Source of the DNA: DAOULT01 sp964646625
GTDB taxonomy: Bacteria > Chloroflexota > Anaerolineae > CAZYHC01
Length of the DNA: 64,000 bases
Assembly (NCBI GenBank): GCA_964646625.1
Contig: CAZYHC010000005.1
Location: forward strand, 1-64,000
Direction of reading: 5' to 3'
Under the pieces are notes generated by a model that saw only the letters and a list, made by a program, of their open reading frames with translations, was not told the DNA's origin and ran no database searches. This document shows positions 41,834-51,165 of this stretch, one piece after another (the stretch's first letter is position 1; every line of letters begins with the position of its first letter). The position numbers were made by a program, and so were the translations under genes.

Positions 41834-42661
41834 TTAGCCTTTGACCGCCCCGGCAGTCAGCCCCCGCACAAAGTACGATTGCAGGAAAATAAAGATAGCC
41901 AACGCCGGGATGGTAGCGGCCACCGAACCGGCGAATAGTGGCCCCCAACGAGTCTGATACTGGCCCACGAACAACGACAGAATGATCGGCACGGTCTGGT
42001 TTTCCAGGCTGGGCAGGTAAGAGAGGGCGAACATCAACTCGCCCCAGGCAAAGAGGAAGGAATAGATAGCCACCGCCGCCATCCCTGGCAGAACCAGCGG
42101 CAGGGCCACCCGATAAAAAGCCTGGAAACGATTACAGCCATCGATCAAGGCCGCCTCTTCCAGGTCACGAGGTACTTCATGGAAGAAGTTGCTCATAAAC
42201 CAGATAGCGATCGGAGTGGTGAAAGGCAGGTAGGTCACTATCACCCCCGGCAGGGTATCCAGGATATGTAATGCCTTTAGCATCAGGAAGAAGGGAATGA
42301 CGAAGATAGTTTGGGGGAACATCTGACAAAAGAGAATACTAATGAAAAGGGGCTTTTGGGTCGGGAATTTGAAGCGACTGAAAGCATAAGCGGGCATCAC
42401 CGACAACAGGATAGAAAACAGGCCGGTACCGATGCTGATTAGAAAAGTGTTGAGGAAATAGCGCCCAAAATTGTGCTGGAACACTACCTTCTGGTAATGT
42501 TCAAAGGTTATATTTTTAGTTATATAAATGATGGGAAAAGAATATATCTCTGGATAAGTCTTAAATGAAGTTATCAGAAGCCAGAGGAAAGGGAAGGCCA
42601 CTATTATGGATATTAAGATCAAGAGAAAATACACGATGGCCTTACTAAAGTATTTGTACAC
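41834..42661 (-). CDS. Sugar-type ABC importer permease, MalG class
   Basis: 275 aa, GTG start at 42661 with AAAGGAG six bases upstream, one base after the previous stop. EAA loop RDLEEAALIDGCNRFQAFYRVALPLVLPG and C-terminus QSYFVRGLTAGAVKG. Base composition near the start is more AT-rich than usual here. Pairs with the MalF-class gene. Confidence 0.93.
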   Translation of the reverse strand: MYKYFSKAIVYFLLILISIIVAFPFLWLLITSFKTYPEIYSFPIIYITKNITFEHYQKVVFQHNFGRYFLNTFLISIGTGLFSILLSVMPAYAFSRFKFPTQKPLFISILFCQMFPQTIFVIPFFLMLKALHILDTLPGVIVTYLPFTTPIAIWFMSNFFHEVPRDLEEAALIDGCNRFQAFYRVALPLVLPGMAAVAIYSFLFAWGELMFALSYLPSLENQTVPIILSLFVGQYQTRWGPLFAGSVAATIPALAIFIFLQSYFVRGLTAGAVKG

Positions 42662-42662
42662 T

Positions 42663-43538
42663 TTAGCTCCTTTCCGGCCTGGTCAGAAAATATACATAAA
42701 ATGAGCTCACAACGAGGATGATCAGGAAGTTAATGGTAGATATAGCGGCAGATTTTGGGAAATCCAGAAAGGTGAATCCAACCAGGTAGGCCCAGGTAAC
42801 ATAGGTATCGGTGGATTGGGCCGGGCCGCCTCCGGTCATAATGTAGATGAGTGGGAAATAGTTGATGGTGAAAATGATGGTCAGCAGGACAGTAAGGGTA
42901 ATGGTCGGGCGCAGATGTGGTAAAATCACGTGGCGAAAGGTGGCCAAACGCCCGGCGCCGTCAACCTGCGCCGCTTCCAGAATCTCGTCAGGGATAGTCT
43001 GCAAGCCCGCCAGGTAAAACATGGCCGAGAGACTGAACCCCTTCCAATTATTGGCCACGATCACCGAAAAGCGGGCCCAGCCGGGCTGGCCAAGCCAGGC
43101 GATGGGCCTCAACCCGACCCTCAGCAGCAAATCATTGAATACCCCGTAGAGGTCGTTGTACATCCAACGCCAGGCCAGCGCACCTACTATATGCGGTGTG
43201 GCCCAGGGCAGCACCAGGATAATAGCCCGGAAGAAAGGTCTGCCTCTGACCTTCTGATTTAGCAACAGGGCTACACCCACACCTATTATCAATTGTGGGA
43301 TGATGCTGCCCAGCGTCCAGATGGTGGCGTTATAGGTAACTTTCTGGAAAAGCGGATCGACAAAAATCTGGCGATAATTGGCCAGAGAAAATGCCCCTTT
43401 GCTCTGAAAGCTCAGAAAAACGTTCCAGCAGATAGGATAAACTATCAGCCCAAGCAGCAACAGGGAGAAAGGCATCACCATTATGTAGGCGGTGGTCCAT
43501 TCTGGCTTCCAAAACCTCTGCCTCTTTTTATGCACCAT
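42663..43538 (-). CDS. Sugar-type ABC importer permease, MalF class
   Basis: 291 aa, ATG 43538; AAAGGAGAG lies about 13 bases upstream. Membrane helices begin with TAYIMVMPFSLLLLGLIVYPICWNVFLSF; EAA loop DEILEAAQVDGAGRLATFRHVILPHLRP. Contains the conserved MTGGGPAQSTDTYVTWAYLVGF region. No ATPase in this operon either. Confidence 0.93.
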   Translation of the reverse strand: MVHKKRQRFWKPEWTTAYIMVMPFSLLLLGLIVYPICWNVFLSFQSKGAFSLANYRQIFVDPLFQKVTYNATIWTLGSIIPQLIIGVGVALLLNQKVRGRPFFRAIILVLPWATPHIVGALAWRWMYNDLYGVFNDLLLRVGLRPIAWLGQPGWARFSVIVANNWKGFSLSAMFYLAGLQTIPDEILEAAQVDGAGRLATFRHVILPHLRPTITLTVLLTIIFTINYFPLIYIMTGGGPAQSTDTYVTWAYLVGFTFLDFPKSAAISTINFLIILVVSSFYVYFLTRPERS

Positions 43539-43588
43539 GTCCGGCGATAAACTCTCCTTTCTCCATAATCTATATGCTTTCCTGAGAG

Positions 43589-43624
43589 AAGGGGCGGGGT
43601 ATCTCGCTTTTTCCCCCGCCCCTT
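43589..43624 (-). promoter_or_regulatory. Hairpin after binding-protein gene
   Basis: 11-bp perfect arms: AAGGGGCGGGG (43589-43599) and CCCCGCCCCTT (43614-43624). On the minus strand the stem is followed, a few bases later, by CTCTCAGG rather than a U-run. Lies between the binding-protein and MalF-class genes. Confidence 0.7.
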
Positions 43625-43650
43625 TCCTAGCTACGAAGTAGTGCTAGCTG

Positions 43651-44952
43651 TTATTCACCCTGGAGAATTTTATTGATGTTATCGGCGGCTCGCTGGACAG
43701 CTTCCTCCGGGGTGGCCTGACCGACAACGACGCTCTGCACCATGTCCTGAATTTCGCTGGAAATCTGCGGCCACTGCGGGATAGGGGCGCGAACATCGGC
43801 CGTCGGGAAGGTTTCCAGGAGGACGGTCCAGAGCGGGTTTTTGTACGTGGGCGTTTCTTGGGCCGCATCCATGCGGGTAGTCAGCGGCCCAGCGCTCTTC
43901 GTTAACCAGTACAGCCACACGTCCTTGCTGGTGATGTAGGCGATGAAGTCCCAGGCCAGGTCCTTCTTCTCGGACTCTGCGGCCACGACCGAAGCCCAGC
44001 CCCCGAGGACGCTGTAAGGCTTCAGGTTGTAAGGGTGCATCGCGATCGCGTATTGGCCCTTAATGTCCGGGTTGGCCATTTCGATGAGCGGGAAAGACCA
44101 GGGCCCTCCAATGGACATGGCTACTTGCCCCTGGGCCATGGCCGTGCGGTAGTCATCCTCACCCTGGTTGGCCGTCCCTGGCGGGGAGACACCGTATTTG
44201 GTGAACAACTCGGCGTAGAAGCGCAAGGCCTGCACCCCGCGAGGATTGTTGAAGGCGGCCGCGGAGTAGTCCGGGGTCAGGAGATGTTCGCCATTGCCTC
44301 CCAGGAACATCATATAGCCCAGAGTGGAGATCTCCGATTTGAGGCCGGAGACGCCATAGCCATAGATGCCTTTGTCCGGCTGGGTGAGCTTTTGGGCCGT
44401 TTCCAGCAGGTCATACCAGGTCTCCGGGGGGCTATCGGGGTCGAGCCCGGCGGCTTCGAACATGGCTTTGTTGTAGAGGAGCACCCGGTTATCGGTAAAC
44501 CAGGGCACGCCGTAGCGCGCGCCCTCGAAGATAACCGTCGGCCACAGGTTGGGCCAGATTTGCTCCGTCCCTTCCCACTCGGCCAACTGATCCTCCAATG
44601 GCTCCAGCCATCCTTCAGCGGCAAAGGTGGGCACCCAGCCGCCCAGGTCAGCAAAACAAACGTCCGGTGGCGAACCGGCGGCGAAAGCCCCGACCAGCTT
44701 TTCGTAATAGACTTCGAATCCGATGAGGGTGTAGTTGATCTTGGCTCCGCTTGCGGCCTCGTAATTTTTCATTATCTCGTCCCAGAGCTCTTCCTGCTCC
44801 ACCACATGCCCCCCGATCCAGACGGTCAGCGTCTGGCCCTCAAAGGACTCCTGAGCAGGGCCGGCAGCGGACGCCAGGGGCACAGAAACGACCCCCACCA
44901 TCAGGACCAGCGCCACCATGGCCTGAAATATCTTGGTCTTTAGGCTAAACAT
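43651..44952 (-). CDS. Family-1 (sugar-type) ABC solute-binding protein
   Basis: 433 aa, ATG after GAGGAGGAGGAG. Signal peptide FQAMVALVLMVGVVSVPLASAA. Mature features: GQTLTVWIGGHVVEQEELWDEIMKNYEAASGAKINY, GSPPDVCFADLGGWVPTFAAEGWLEPLEDQL, RYGVPWFTDNRVLLYNKAMFEAAGLDPDSPPETWYDLLETAQKLT. Normal MalE-like length. First gene of its operon, with one of the best promoters in the window upstream. Confidence 0.94.
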   Translation of the reverse strand: MFSLKTKIFQAMVALVLMVGVVSVPLASAAGPAQESFEGQTLTVWIGGHVVEQEELWDEIMKNYEAASGAKINYTLIGFEVYYEKLVGAFAAGSPPDVCFADLGGWVPTFAAEGWLEPLEDQLAEWEGTEQIWPNLWPTVIFEGARYGVPWFTDNRVLLYNKAMFEAAGLDPDSPPETWYDLLETAQKLTQPDKGIYGYGVSGLKSEISTLGYMMFLGGNGEHLLTPDYSAAAFNNPRGVQALRFYAELFTKYGVSPPGTANQGEDDYRTAMAQGQVAMSIGGPWSFPLIEMANPDIKGQYAIAMHPYNLKPYSVLGGWASVVAAESEKKDLAWDFIAYITSKDVWLYWLTKSAGPLTTRMDAAQETPTYKNPLWTVLLETFPTADVRAPIPQWPQISSEIQDMVQSVVVGQATPEEAVQRAADNINKILQGE

Positions 44953-45072
44953 TTCTTCTCCTCCTCCTCTTTCTTTGTAAGTTAGATTATTATTTAACTT
45001 GCACCTCTAGCGAACTCGTTTAATTTACCACCTCCCTTCCGCTTTAGAACGCCTGAAAACTGTGGCTATCCA

Positions 45073-45111
45073 TGACAAGTTCATTATATCACTATCAGGC
45101 ACACTTGTCAA
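45073..45111 (-). promoter_or_regulatory. Consensus promoter with flanking inverted repeat
   Basis: Minus strand TTGACA (45111-45106), 17-base spacer, TATAAT (45088-45083). An 8-bp perfect inverted repeat, TGACAAGT (45073-45080) and ACTTGTCA (45103-45110), brackets the -10 element and overlaps the -35, a natural place for a repressor. About 120 bases of leader precede the binding-protein start. Confidence 0.8.
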
Positions 45112-45181
45112 GCCGTTCTATTCTCCAAGCCGCTCTAGTCTCAATGAATGAAGGTGTTTAACTATGAGCGACATAGTTTTA

Positions 45182-46318
45182 TCAACTCAACAGATCGGAC
45201 GGGCGCACCCAACTTCTTTCCGCGATGGATTTTTCCACCGCTTCCAGCACGGCCTGACACTTCACCCCATCCTCGAAATTGGGCACGGGCATCTCGTCGT
45301 TCGCCAGAGCCTTGAACAGCTCGTAAGCCTGGTTGACGAAGAGGGAGCCGTAGTGCGTGAAGTGGCCGTTGGGCCACCAATTGCGCGCGTAAGTGTGCTG
45401 TGGGTCGCCGACGTAGATGGCTTTGAAGCCCTGTTGGCGAGGCGGGTCATCCCAGGAAAAATAATGCAGTTCGTTGAAATAGTTGAAATTAAAGCGCAGG
45501 CTTCCCTTCTCCCCGTCTATCTCCAGGCCGAACCTTTGCCTGTTCCCCCCGGCAAAGCGCGTGACCTCGAAAGAGCCTAACGCCCCGTTGGCGAAGCGGG
45601 CCAGGAAGAGCGCGGCATCGTCCACCGTTACCTGGCCTTTCTTCGTGGGGTCGTCCACCAAGGGGCGTTCCTTGCGGAAAGTTTCCCACATGCCTATGAC
45701 CTCTTCTATCTCACCCACCAGGAAGCGGGCCAGGTCAACCACGTGTGAACCGAGGTCCCCCAAAGCGCCGGAGCCGACGTTTCCCTTTTGCAGTCGCCAG
45801 ACCAGGGGGAAATCTTCCGGCATGATCCAGTCGGAAAGCCAGGTGGCCCGCCAGTGACAGATGCGCCCTATTTTGCCTTCTTCGATGAACTCCCGGGCCA
45901 GGGTCAGGGCTGGTATGCGCCGGAAGTTGAAAGCCAACATGTGTTTGACCCCGGCCTCCTGCACGGCAGCCAGCATCTCTTTAGCTTCCGAAAGGCTGGT
46001 GGCCATAGGCTTTTCGCAGATGACGTTTTTCCCGGCACGGGCCGCGGAGATGGAGATTTCGGCATGGGTATTGTCGTTGGAACCGACATCGACCAGGTCG
46101 ATGTCCTCCCGCTCGACCACTTTCCGCCAGTCAGTCTCCCATCCCTCCCAGCCATACTGCCTGGCAGCGGCCTTCACCGCCGCCTCGTCCCGGCCACAGA
46201 TGACTTTCATCACCGGCTGGAACTCCGGCCCGAAGAAAATGGGCAGGTTCTTGTAGCCGTAGGAATGAGCCTTGCCCATAAATTTGTAGCCAATCATGGC
46301 GATGTTGACCTCATTCAT
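45182..46318 (-). CDS. Gfo/Idh/MocA family oxidoreductase
   Basis: 378 aa, ATG after GAGGAG. MIGYKFMGKAHSYGYKN nucleotide-binding region, CEKP at 101-104 with Lys103, GALGDLGSHVVDLARFL. Paralogue of the 22559-23755 gene. It follows the fused ATPase gene by 78 bases on the same strand and is probably cotranscribed with it, linking a peptide-type ATPase with sugar-type oxidation. Substrate unknown. Confidence 0.92.
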   Translation of the reverse strand: MNEVNIAMIGYKFMGKAHSYGYKNLPIFFGPEFQPVMKVICGRDEAAVKAAARQYGWEGWETDWRKVVEREDIDLVDVGSNDNTHAEISISAARAGKNVICEKPMATSLSEAKEMLAAVQEAGVKHMLAFNFRRIPALTLAREFIEEGKIGRICHWRATWLSDWIMPEDFPLVWRLQKGNVGSGALGDLGSHVVDLARFLVGEIEEVIGMWETFRKERPLVDDPTKKGQVTVDDAALFLARFANGALGSFEVTRFAGGNRQRFGLEIDGEKGSLRFNFNYFNELHYFSWDDPPRQQGFKAIYVGDPQHTYARNWWPNGHFTHYGSLFVNQAYELFKALANDEMPVPNFEDGVKCQAVLEAVEKSIAERSWVRPSDLLS

Positions 46319-46396
46319 CTCCTCTAATCCTCCTATTTGCTTTAAGATACACCCAGCGCCTCGATCAGCAGCTTGGTGCCACCGTATTCACTCCGC

Positions 46397-48472
46397 TCAG
46401 TCTACAGTCACCACCGGTTCCATCTGGCGCAACTCCTCCAGCGGGATGTGGCACATGATGCGGTGCTCTTCTGCGGCCTGTCTCCAGGGCGGCGCTTCCG
46501 TCTCGCAGATCTGGCCGAGCTTGCGGGGGCAACGGGTATTGAAGCGGCACCCGCTGGGCGGCTCGAGGGCGCTGGGCACTGTACCTTCCAGGCGGATGTG
46601 CTTCTGTGCCGCGCTGGGGTCAGGGATGGGCACCGCTGAGAGCAGGGCTTCGGTATAAGGGTGATAGGGTGGAGCGTAGATCGCCTCGGCCGGCCCAAAC
46701 TCGCAAACCTGTCCCAGGTACATCACCGCCACGTAGTCGGAGAAAAAGCGGACGATGCTCAGGTCGTGGGCGATGAAGACCAGGGTGGTGTTGTACTCCT
46801 GTTGAATCTCCATAAGCAGATTGAGCACCGCGGCCTGCACCGACACGTCCAGAGCCGAGACCGGCTCATCGCAGAGCACCAGGTCCGGGCGGCTGGCGAA
46901 CGCACGGGCGATCCCTACCCGTTGTTTCTCCCCCCCGCTCAACTGCCGGGGCAGGCGGTCATAGTAGCGTTCGTCCAGTTTAACGGCGTCCAACAGCCGC
47001 AGTACTTCGCCCCTCACCTGATCGGAGATCACCGTCCTGAAGCGTTGTAGCGGACGGGCGATTTGATGTCCCACCGTAAAGAAGGGGTTCATGGTAGAGT
47101 CGGGGTTTTGGAAGACCATCTGTAGCTCTTCGATGAGCTTGAGGTCTCGCTTTGATACGGGGATGGAGACGTCGAAGCCCATAAACTCCACTGCGCCGCC
47201 GGTGGGGGACTCCAGACCGACGATGGTTTTAGCCAGGGTGCTCTTCCCGCAGCCCGATTCGCCCACGATGCCCAGGGTGCAGCCTTTGGGCACTTCCAGG
47301 CTGACGTCGTCCACGGCCTTGACGTATCGTTTTTCTTCCAACCCCACTATACTGGCCAGCGAGGTCTGGGCCTGCTTGTAATAGGTCTTGACGTTCTGAA
47401 CCCGCAGGATGGGCGTCTCTTTTTCACGTTCACCCCAGCATCTCAGTTCCGCCAGCTTAGGCATCAAGTCCGGCGGTGGTTGCCACTCCGTTTCGGCTAC
47501 CTCTTCGGCGAACAGACAGCGGGCAAAGTGGTCCCCATTCACTTCGCGCATTTCAGGATGTTCGAGGCGACATTCCTGGCGGGCGTAGTCACAACGCGGC
47601 TCGAAGATGCAGCCAGGGGGCAGGTTCGTTGGGGAGGGCACCCGCCCCGGGATCGGGTATAGGTAGCTGCTCTCTTTACTGCGGCCCAGCTTGGGCACGC
47701 ACCTCATTAGCCCCTGGGTGTAAGGGTGCATGGGGTGCAGAAAAATGTTCTCGACCGAGGCCCGCTCGACCATTTCGCCGGCATACATCACCCCCACGTT
47801 GTTGCTGACCCGGGCCACCACTCCCAGGTTGTGGCTGATGTACATGATGGCCGTGTCGAAGTCGCGCCGCAGCTCGGCGATGAGGTCCAGAACGGCGGCC
47901 TCGACGGTCACGTCCAGGGCGGTGGTCGGCTCGTCCATAATCAGCAAGGCCGGATCGTTGAGCAGAGCCATAGCAATGACCACCCGTTGCTGTTGCCCGC
48001 CGGACAACTGGTGCGGATATCGCGCCATGACCGCCGCCGGGTCAGGCATGTACACCCGTTGCAGCATGGCTATGCATTTCTGCCAGGCCGCCCCTTTCTT
48101 AAGACCGCGGTGGACGGTCAGCACCTCGCTCAATTGGTCTCCGATGCGCAAGCTGGGGTTGAGGGCCTGCATCGGATCCTGGTAGACCATGGAGATCTGG
48201 TTGCCTCGCATACGTTGCAGTTCCTTCTCCGACCGCCCTCTCAACTCCTCCCCCTGAAATATGATGCTGCCGTTGACGATCCGGCCGTTGCGCCCCAGGA
48301 AATTCACGATGCCGAAGGCCACCGTGCTTTTGCCGCAACCCGACTCACCGACGATGCCGTGGGTCTCGCCCTGCACGATCTCGAAAGAAACGTTGCGCAC
48401 AGCCTCCACCTCGCCCTTGCGGGTCTCATACGAGATAGCCAGGTTTTCAACCTTCAGGACGGTTTTACCCAT
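46397..48472 (-). CDS. Fused DppD-DppF type ABC ATPase (two nucleotide-binding domains)
   Basis: 691 aa from ATG 48472 (MGKTVLKVENLAISYE), with GGAG seven bases upstream; the open frame runs on to 48709 without support, past the promoter. Two complete ATPase halves: Walker A GESGCGKS at 42-49 and again in the second half, signatures LSGGQQQR and LSGGEKQR, Walker B LLIMDEPTTALD and LVLCDEPVSALD. Each half has its oligopeptide-type cysteine tail (PPGCIFEPRCDYARQEC; PPSGCRFNTRCPRKLGQIC). Normally these are two proteins. No permease is adjacent, but the permeases at 58538-60804 lack an ATPase. Confidence 0.9.
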   Translation of the reverse strand: MGKTVLKVENLAISYETRKGEVEAVRNVSFEIVQGETHGIVGESGCGKSTVAFGIVNFLGRNGRIVNGSIIFQGEELRGRSEKELQRMRGNQISMVYQDPMQALNPSLRIGDQLSEVLTVHRGLKKGAAWQKCIAMLQRVYMPDPAAVMARYPHQLSGGQQQRVVIAMALLNDPALLIMDEPTTALDVTVEAAVLDLIAELRRDFDTAIMYISHNLGVVARVSNNVGVMYAGEMVERASVENIFLHPMHPYTQGLMRCVPKLGRSKESSYLYPIPGRVPSPTNLPPGCIFEPRCDYARQECRLEHPEMREVNGDHFARCLFAEEVAETEWQPPPDLMPKLAELRCWGEREKETPILRVQNVKTYYKQAQTSLASIVGLEEKRYVKAVDDVSLEVPKGCTLGIVGESGCGKSTLAKTIVGLESPTGGAVEFMGFDVSIPVSKRDLKLIEELQMVFQNPDSTMNPFFTVGHQIARPLQRFRTVISDQVRGEVLRLLDAVKLDERYYDRLPRQLSGGEKQRVGIARAFASRPDLVLCDEPVSALDVSVQAAVLNLLMEIQQEYNTTLVFIAHDLSIVRFFSDYVAVMYLGQVCEFGPAEAIYAPPYHPYTEALLSAVPIPDPSAAQKHIRLEGTVPSALEPPSGCRFNTRCPRKLGQICETEAPPWRQAAEEHRIMCHIPLEELRQMEPVVTVD

Positions 48473-48530
48473 TGTACGCTCCATTAATTCACTCTCGTGG
48501 CTTGCATTGTTACGGCTTGCAACTTTCCCC

Positions 48531-48559
48531 ATTATACCCCAGGCTGGTGGTCTTGGCAA
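48531..48559 (-). promoter_or_regulatory. Promoter of the fused ATPase unit
   Basis: Minus strand TTGCCA (48559-48554), 17-base spacer, TATAAT (48536-48531), about 60 bases before the start at 48472. Confidence 0.7.
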
Positions 48560-48691
48560 GCTCCATTTTCTGAGACGATGGCAAACGCTCATCGTTCGTG
48601 TCTTCAGGCACAATCCACCATCCAACGATCTCCATCGTAGCCCAAAATGGATCGATGAAGGCCACAAATGTGACCATCCGATCGGGGACGA

Positions 48692-48720
48692 TTGACAAAT
48701 TTTTGGCATAGTGTTATAAT
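48692..48720 (+). promoter_or_regulatory. Consensus promoter of the glycyl radical enzyme operon
   Basis: TTGACA (48692-48697), 17-base spacer, TATAAT (48715-48720). About 85 bases before the start codon at 48805. Divergent from the fused ATPase promoter; the 130 bases between them hold no gene. Confidence 0.85.
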
Positions 48721-48804
48721 CTCAGTGATAGATCCGCTTATTATCACCACTACCTTAATGACAGGTAACGTATGTAATGCCTGCCAGCGGGGAGGTTATG
48801 TAAA

Positions 48805-51165
48805 ATGATTGCCACCGATCTGAAAGCGAAATACACTTTTCCGCGCATAAGCAGACTCAAAAACAAAATCCTCTCCACCGAAAGAAAGCTCTACATCGAG
48901 CGGGCCAGGCTGATAACCGAAAGCTGGCAGCAAACCGAAGGAGACCCGACCATCATCCGCAAGGCCAAAGCTTTGCGGCACATCCTGCGGCACATGACCA
49001 TCGAGATCGACCCCGACGAACTGATCGTCGGCAACCGCTCGCCTTTGCCCAGGATGGGGGTGGTCTCGCCAGAGATGGCCGTCGAATGGATAGACCAGGA
49101 ACTGGAAACGCTGCCCACCCGTCCCCAGGACTCCTTCGCCGTAGACCCACGGGACATCGAAGAGCTGCGCCACGAGATCTTTCCCTACTGGCGTGGCCGC
49201 ACCCTGTACGACCAGGTTAAGGCCGCCATCCCGCCGGACGTGGAAGAGGCCCGACAGGCTAAAGTCTTCAAGCTGAACCAAACCGATCACGGCCAGGGCC
49301 ATACCCTGCCCAACGTGGAGCGTTGGATACACCAGGGCCCGAGGCTCCTTCTCGACCAGGCCCGACGCCTCCTGGAGACAGCATCCCCAGGCGAAAAGGC
49401 CGACTTCTACCTGGCAGCCATCGTCAGCCTGGAAGGGGCGATAGCATTCATTGAGAGGTACGCCCACCTGGCTGAGGAACAGGCTGCCCTCCAGCCTGCA
49501 CACCGAGTGCACCTGGAGGAAAGCGCCGCCATCTGCCGCCGCCTGGCTGCTGCCCCGCCGCGCACCTTCAGGGAGACGGTGCAGGCCCTCTGGTTCCTGT
49601 TCGTCATCCTCGAGGTGGAATCCAACGCCAGCGGTTTTTCGCCGGGGCGGCTGGACCAATACCTGTACCCTTACTACCGCCGTGACCTGGAAGCGGGCCG
49701 GCTCTCCCAGGAGGAGGCCCTGGAACTTCTGGAAAGTTTATGGCTGAAATTCAACGAGATCGTGCTTTTGCGCAACGCCGAAAGCGCGCGCTACTTTGGC
49801 GGTTTTCCCATCGGGTTCAACGTCATCCTGGGCGGCCAGACCCTTGAGGGGCAGGACGCCACCAACGAACTCTCTTACCTCTGTCTCCAGGCCCAGGCCG
49901 ATCTGGGGCTGCCTCAACCTAACCTCTCCGTGCGGCTGCACAGCGGCACTCCTGAGCGGTTTTTGCTGGCGGCCAGCCAGGTCATCAGCTACGGCGGAGG
50001 GATGCCTCAGATTTTCAACGACGAGGTAATCATCCCCGCCCTTTTGAACCGCGGCTACCCGCCGGAGGAAGCCTACAACTACGCCGTGATAGGCTGTGTG
50101 GAGATCTCGGTGCCAGGTAACACTTCAGGCTGGAGCGGGGCGGCCCTGTTCAACATGGTCAAAGTGCTGGAACTGACCATGACCGGCGGGATAGACCGCC
50201 TGACCGGCCGGCCAGTGGGGCCTGCCACCGATGGGCATTTTTCGTTCGAGGCTTTTGAGCGGGCCTACGAAAAACAGATGGCCCATTTCGTGGAGTTGAT
50301 GGTCAAAGGTTCCTGCGCCATCCAGACTGTGCACGCCCAGGTCGCGCCCACGCCCTTCCTTTCCACGGTCATCGACGATTGCCTGGAAAAAGGGCGGGAC
50401 GTTTCGAGCGGCGGAGCGCGTTACAACTTTTGCGGCGTCCAGGGCGTGCAGGTGGCCAACGTGGCCGATTCCCTGGCAGCCATCAAACAACTCGTCTTTG
50501 AGGAAGGCGCGCTCAGCCTGTCCGAACTGAACCACATCCTGGACGTTAACTTTGAAGGTTACGAGCCGCTACGCCAGAGAATGTTGAACCGCGTCCCCAA
50601 ATATGGCAACGATCACCCTTACGTTGACGAGTTGGCCCACGAATGGGCCACAAAGTATTGCCAGATGGTAGAACGCTATCCCACGCCACGCGGCGGAATC
50701 TTCCAGCCGGGCTTTTACACCGTCTCCGCCCACCTGCCCCAGGGACAGGTGGTGGCTGCTACTCCCGACGGGCGACCCTCGCAAACTCCGCTGGCCGACG
50801 GCGGCCTCTCGCCCATGCGCGGCCTGGATCAGAACGGCCCGACCGCCGTGCTGAAATCGGTGAGCCAGGTAGATCAACGCCTGGCCTCCAACGGCTGCCT
50901 GCTCAACCTGAAGTTCATGCCTTCGTTCTTCCAGGGTGAGGGGGGGCTGAAGCAATTCGCCCATCTCCTGCGGGGGTTGGTAGAACTGAAGATCATGCAC
51001 ACCCAGTTCAACGTCATTTCCGCTTCCACCTTGCGCCAGGCCCAAAAACACCCTGAGCAGTTCCGCAACCTGGTGGTGCGCGTGGCTGGATACAGTGCCT
51101 ATTTCACCGAGCTAAATGAAGAGCTTCAAAATGAAATCATCGCCCGAACGGAACACACGGGCTGA
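48805..51165 (+). CDS. Glycyl radical enzyme, dehydratase/lyase type, substrate unknown
   Basis: 786 aa, ATG after GGGGAGG. Oxygen-sensitive PFL-like barrel enzyme. Active-site thiyl Cys431 and general-base Glu433 in YAVIGCVEISVPGNT; radical Gly762 in RVAGYSAYFTEL. The Cys-x-Glu pair places it with dehydratases and C-S/C-N lyases, not with pyruvate formate-lyase, which has Cys-Cys. The residues after it (ISVPGN) differ from the GCVEP of glycerol dehydratase and choline lyase. Its activase overlaps its 3' end. Nearby sugar importer, SIS isomerase, SDR and ROK kinase suggest a sugar or sugar-derivative substrate. Confidence 0.93.
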   Translation: MIATDLKAKYTFPRISRLKNKILSTERKLYIERARLITESWQQTEGDPTIIRKAKALRHILRHMTIEIDPDELIVGNRSPLPRMGVVSPEMAVEWIDQELETLPTRPQDSFAVDPRDIEELRHEIFPYWRGRTLYDQVKAAIPPDVEEARQAKVFKLNQTDHGQGHTLPNVERWIHQGPRLLLDQARRLLETASPGEKADFYLAAIVSLEGAIAFIERYAHLAEEQAALQPAHRVHLEESAAICRRLAAAPPRTFRETVQALWFLFVILEVESNASGFSPGRLDQYLYPYYRRDLEAGRLSQEEALELLESLWLKFNEIVLLRNAESARYFGGFPIGFNVILGGQTLEGQDATNELSYLCLQAQADLGLPQPNLSVRLHSGTPERFLLAASQVISYGGGMPQIFNDEVIIPALLNRGYPPEEAYNYAVIGCVEISVPGNTSGWSGAALFNMVKVLELTMTGGIDRLTGRPVGPATDGHFSFEAFERAYEKQMAHFVELMVKGSCAIQTVHAQVAPTPFLSTVIDDCLEKGRDVSSGGARYNFCGVQGVQVANVADSLAAIKQLVFEEGALSLSELNHILDVNFEGYEPLRQRMLNRVPKYGNDHPYVDELAHEWATKYCQMVERYPTPRGGIFQPGFYTVSAHLPQGQVVAATPDGRPSQTPLADGGLSPMRGLDQNGPTAVLKSVSQVDQRLASNGCLLNLKFMPSFFQGEGGLKQFAHLLRGLVELKIMHTQFNVISASTLRQAQKHPEQFRNLVVRVAGYSAYFTELNEELQNEIIARTEHTG

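Noticed and set aside
48473..48709. N-terminal extension of the fused ATPase
   Set aside because: Would cross the gene's own promoter; conserved ATPase sequence begins at 48472.
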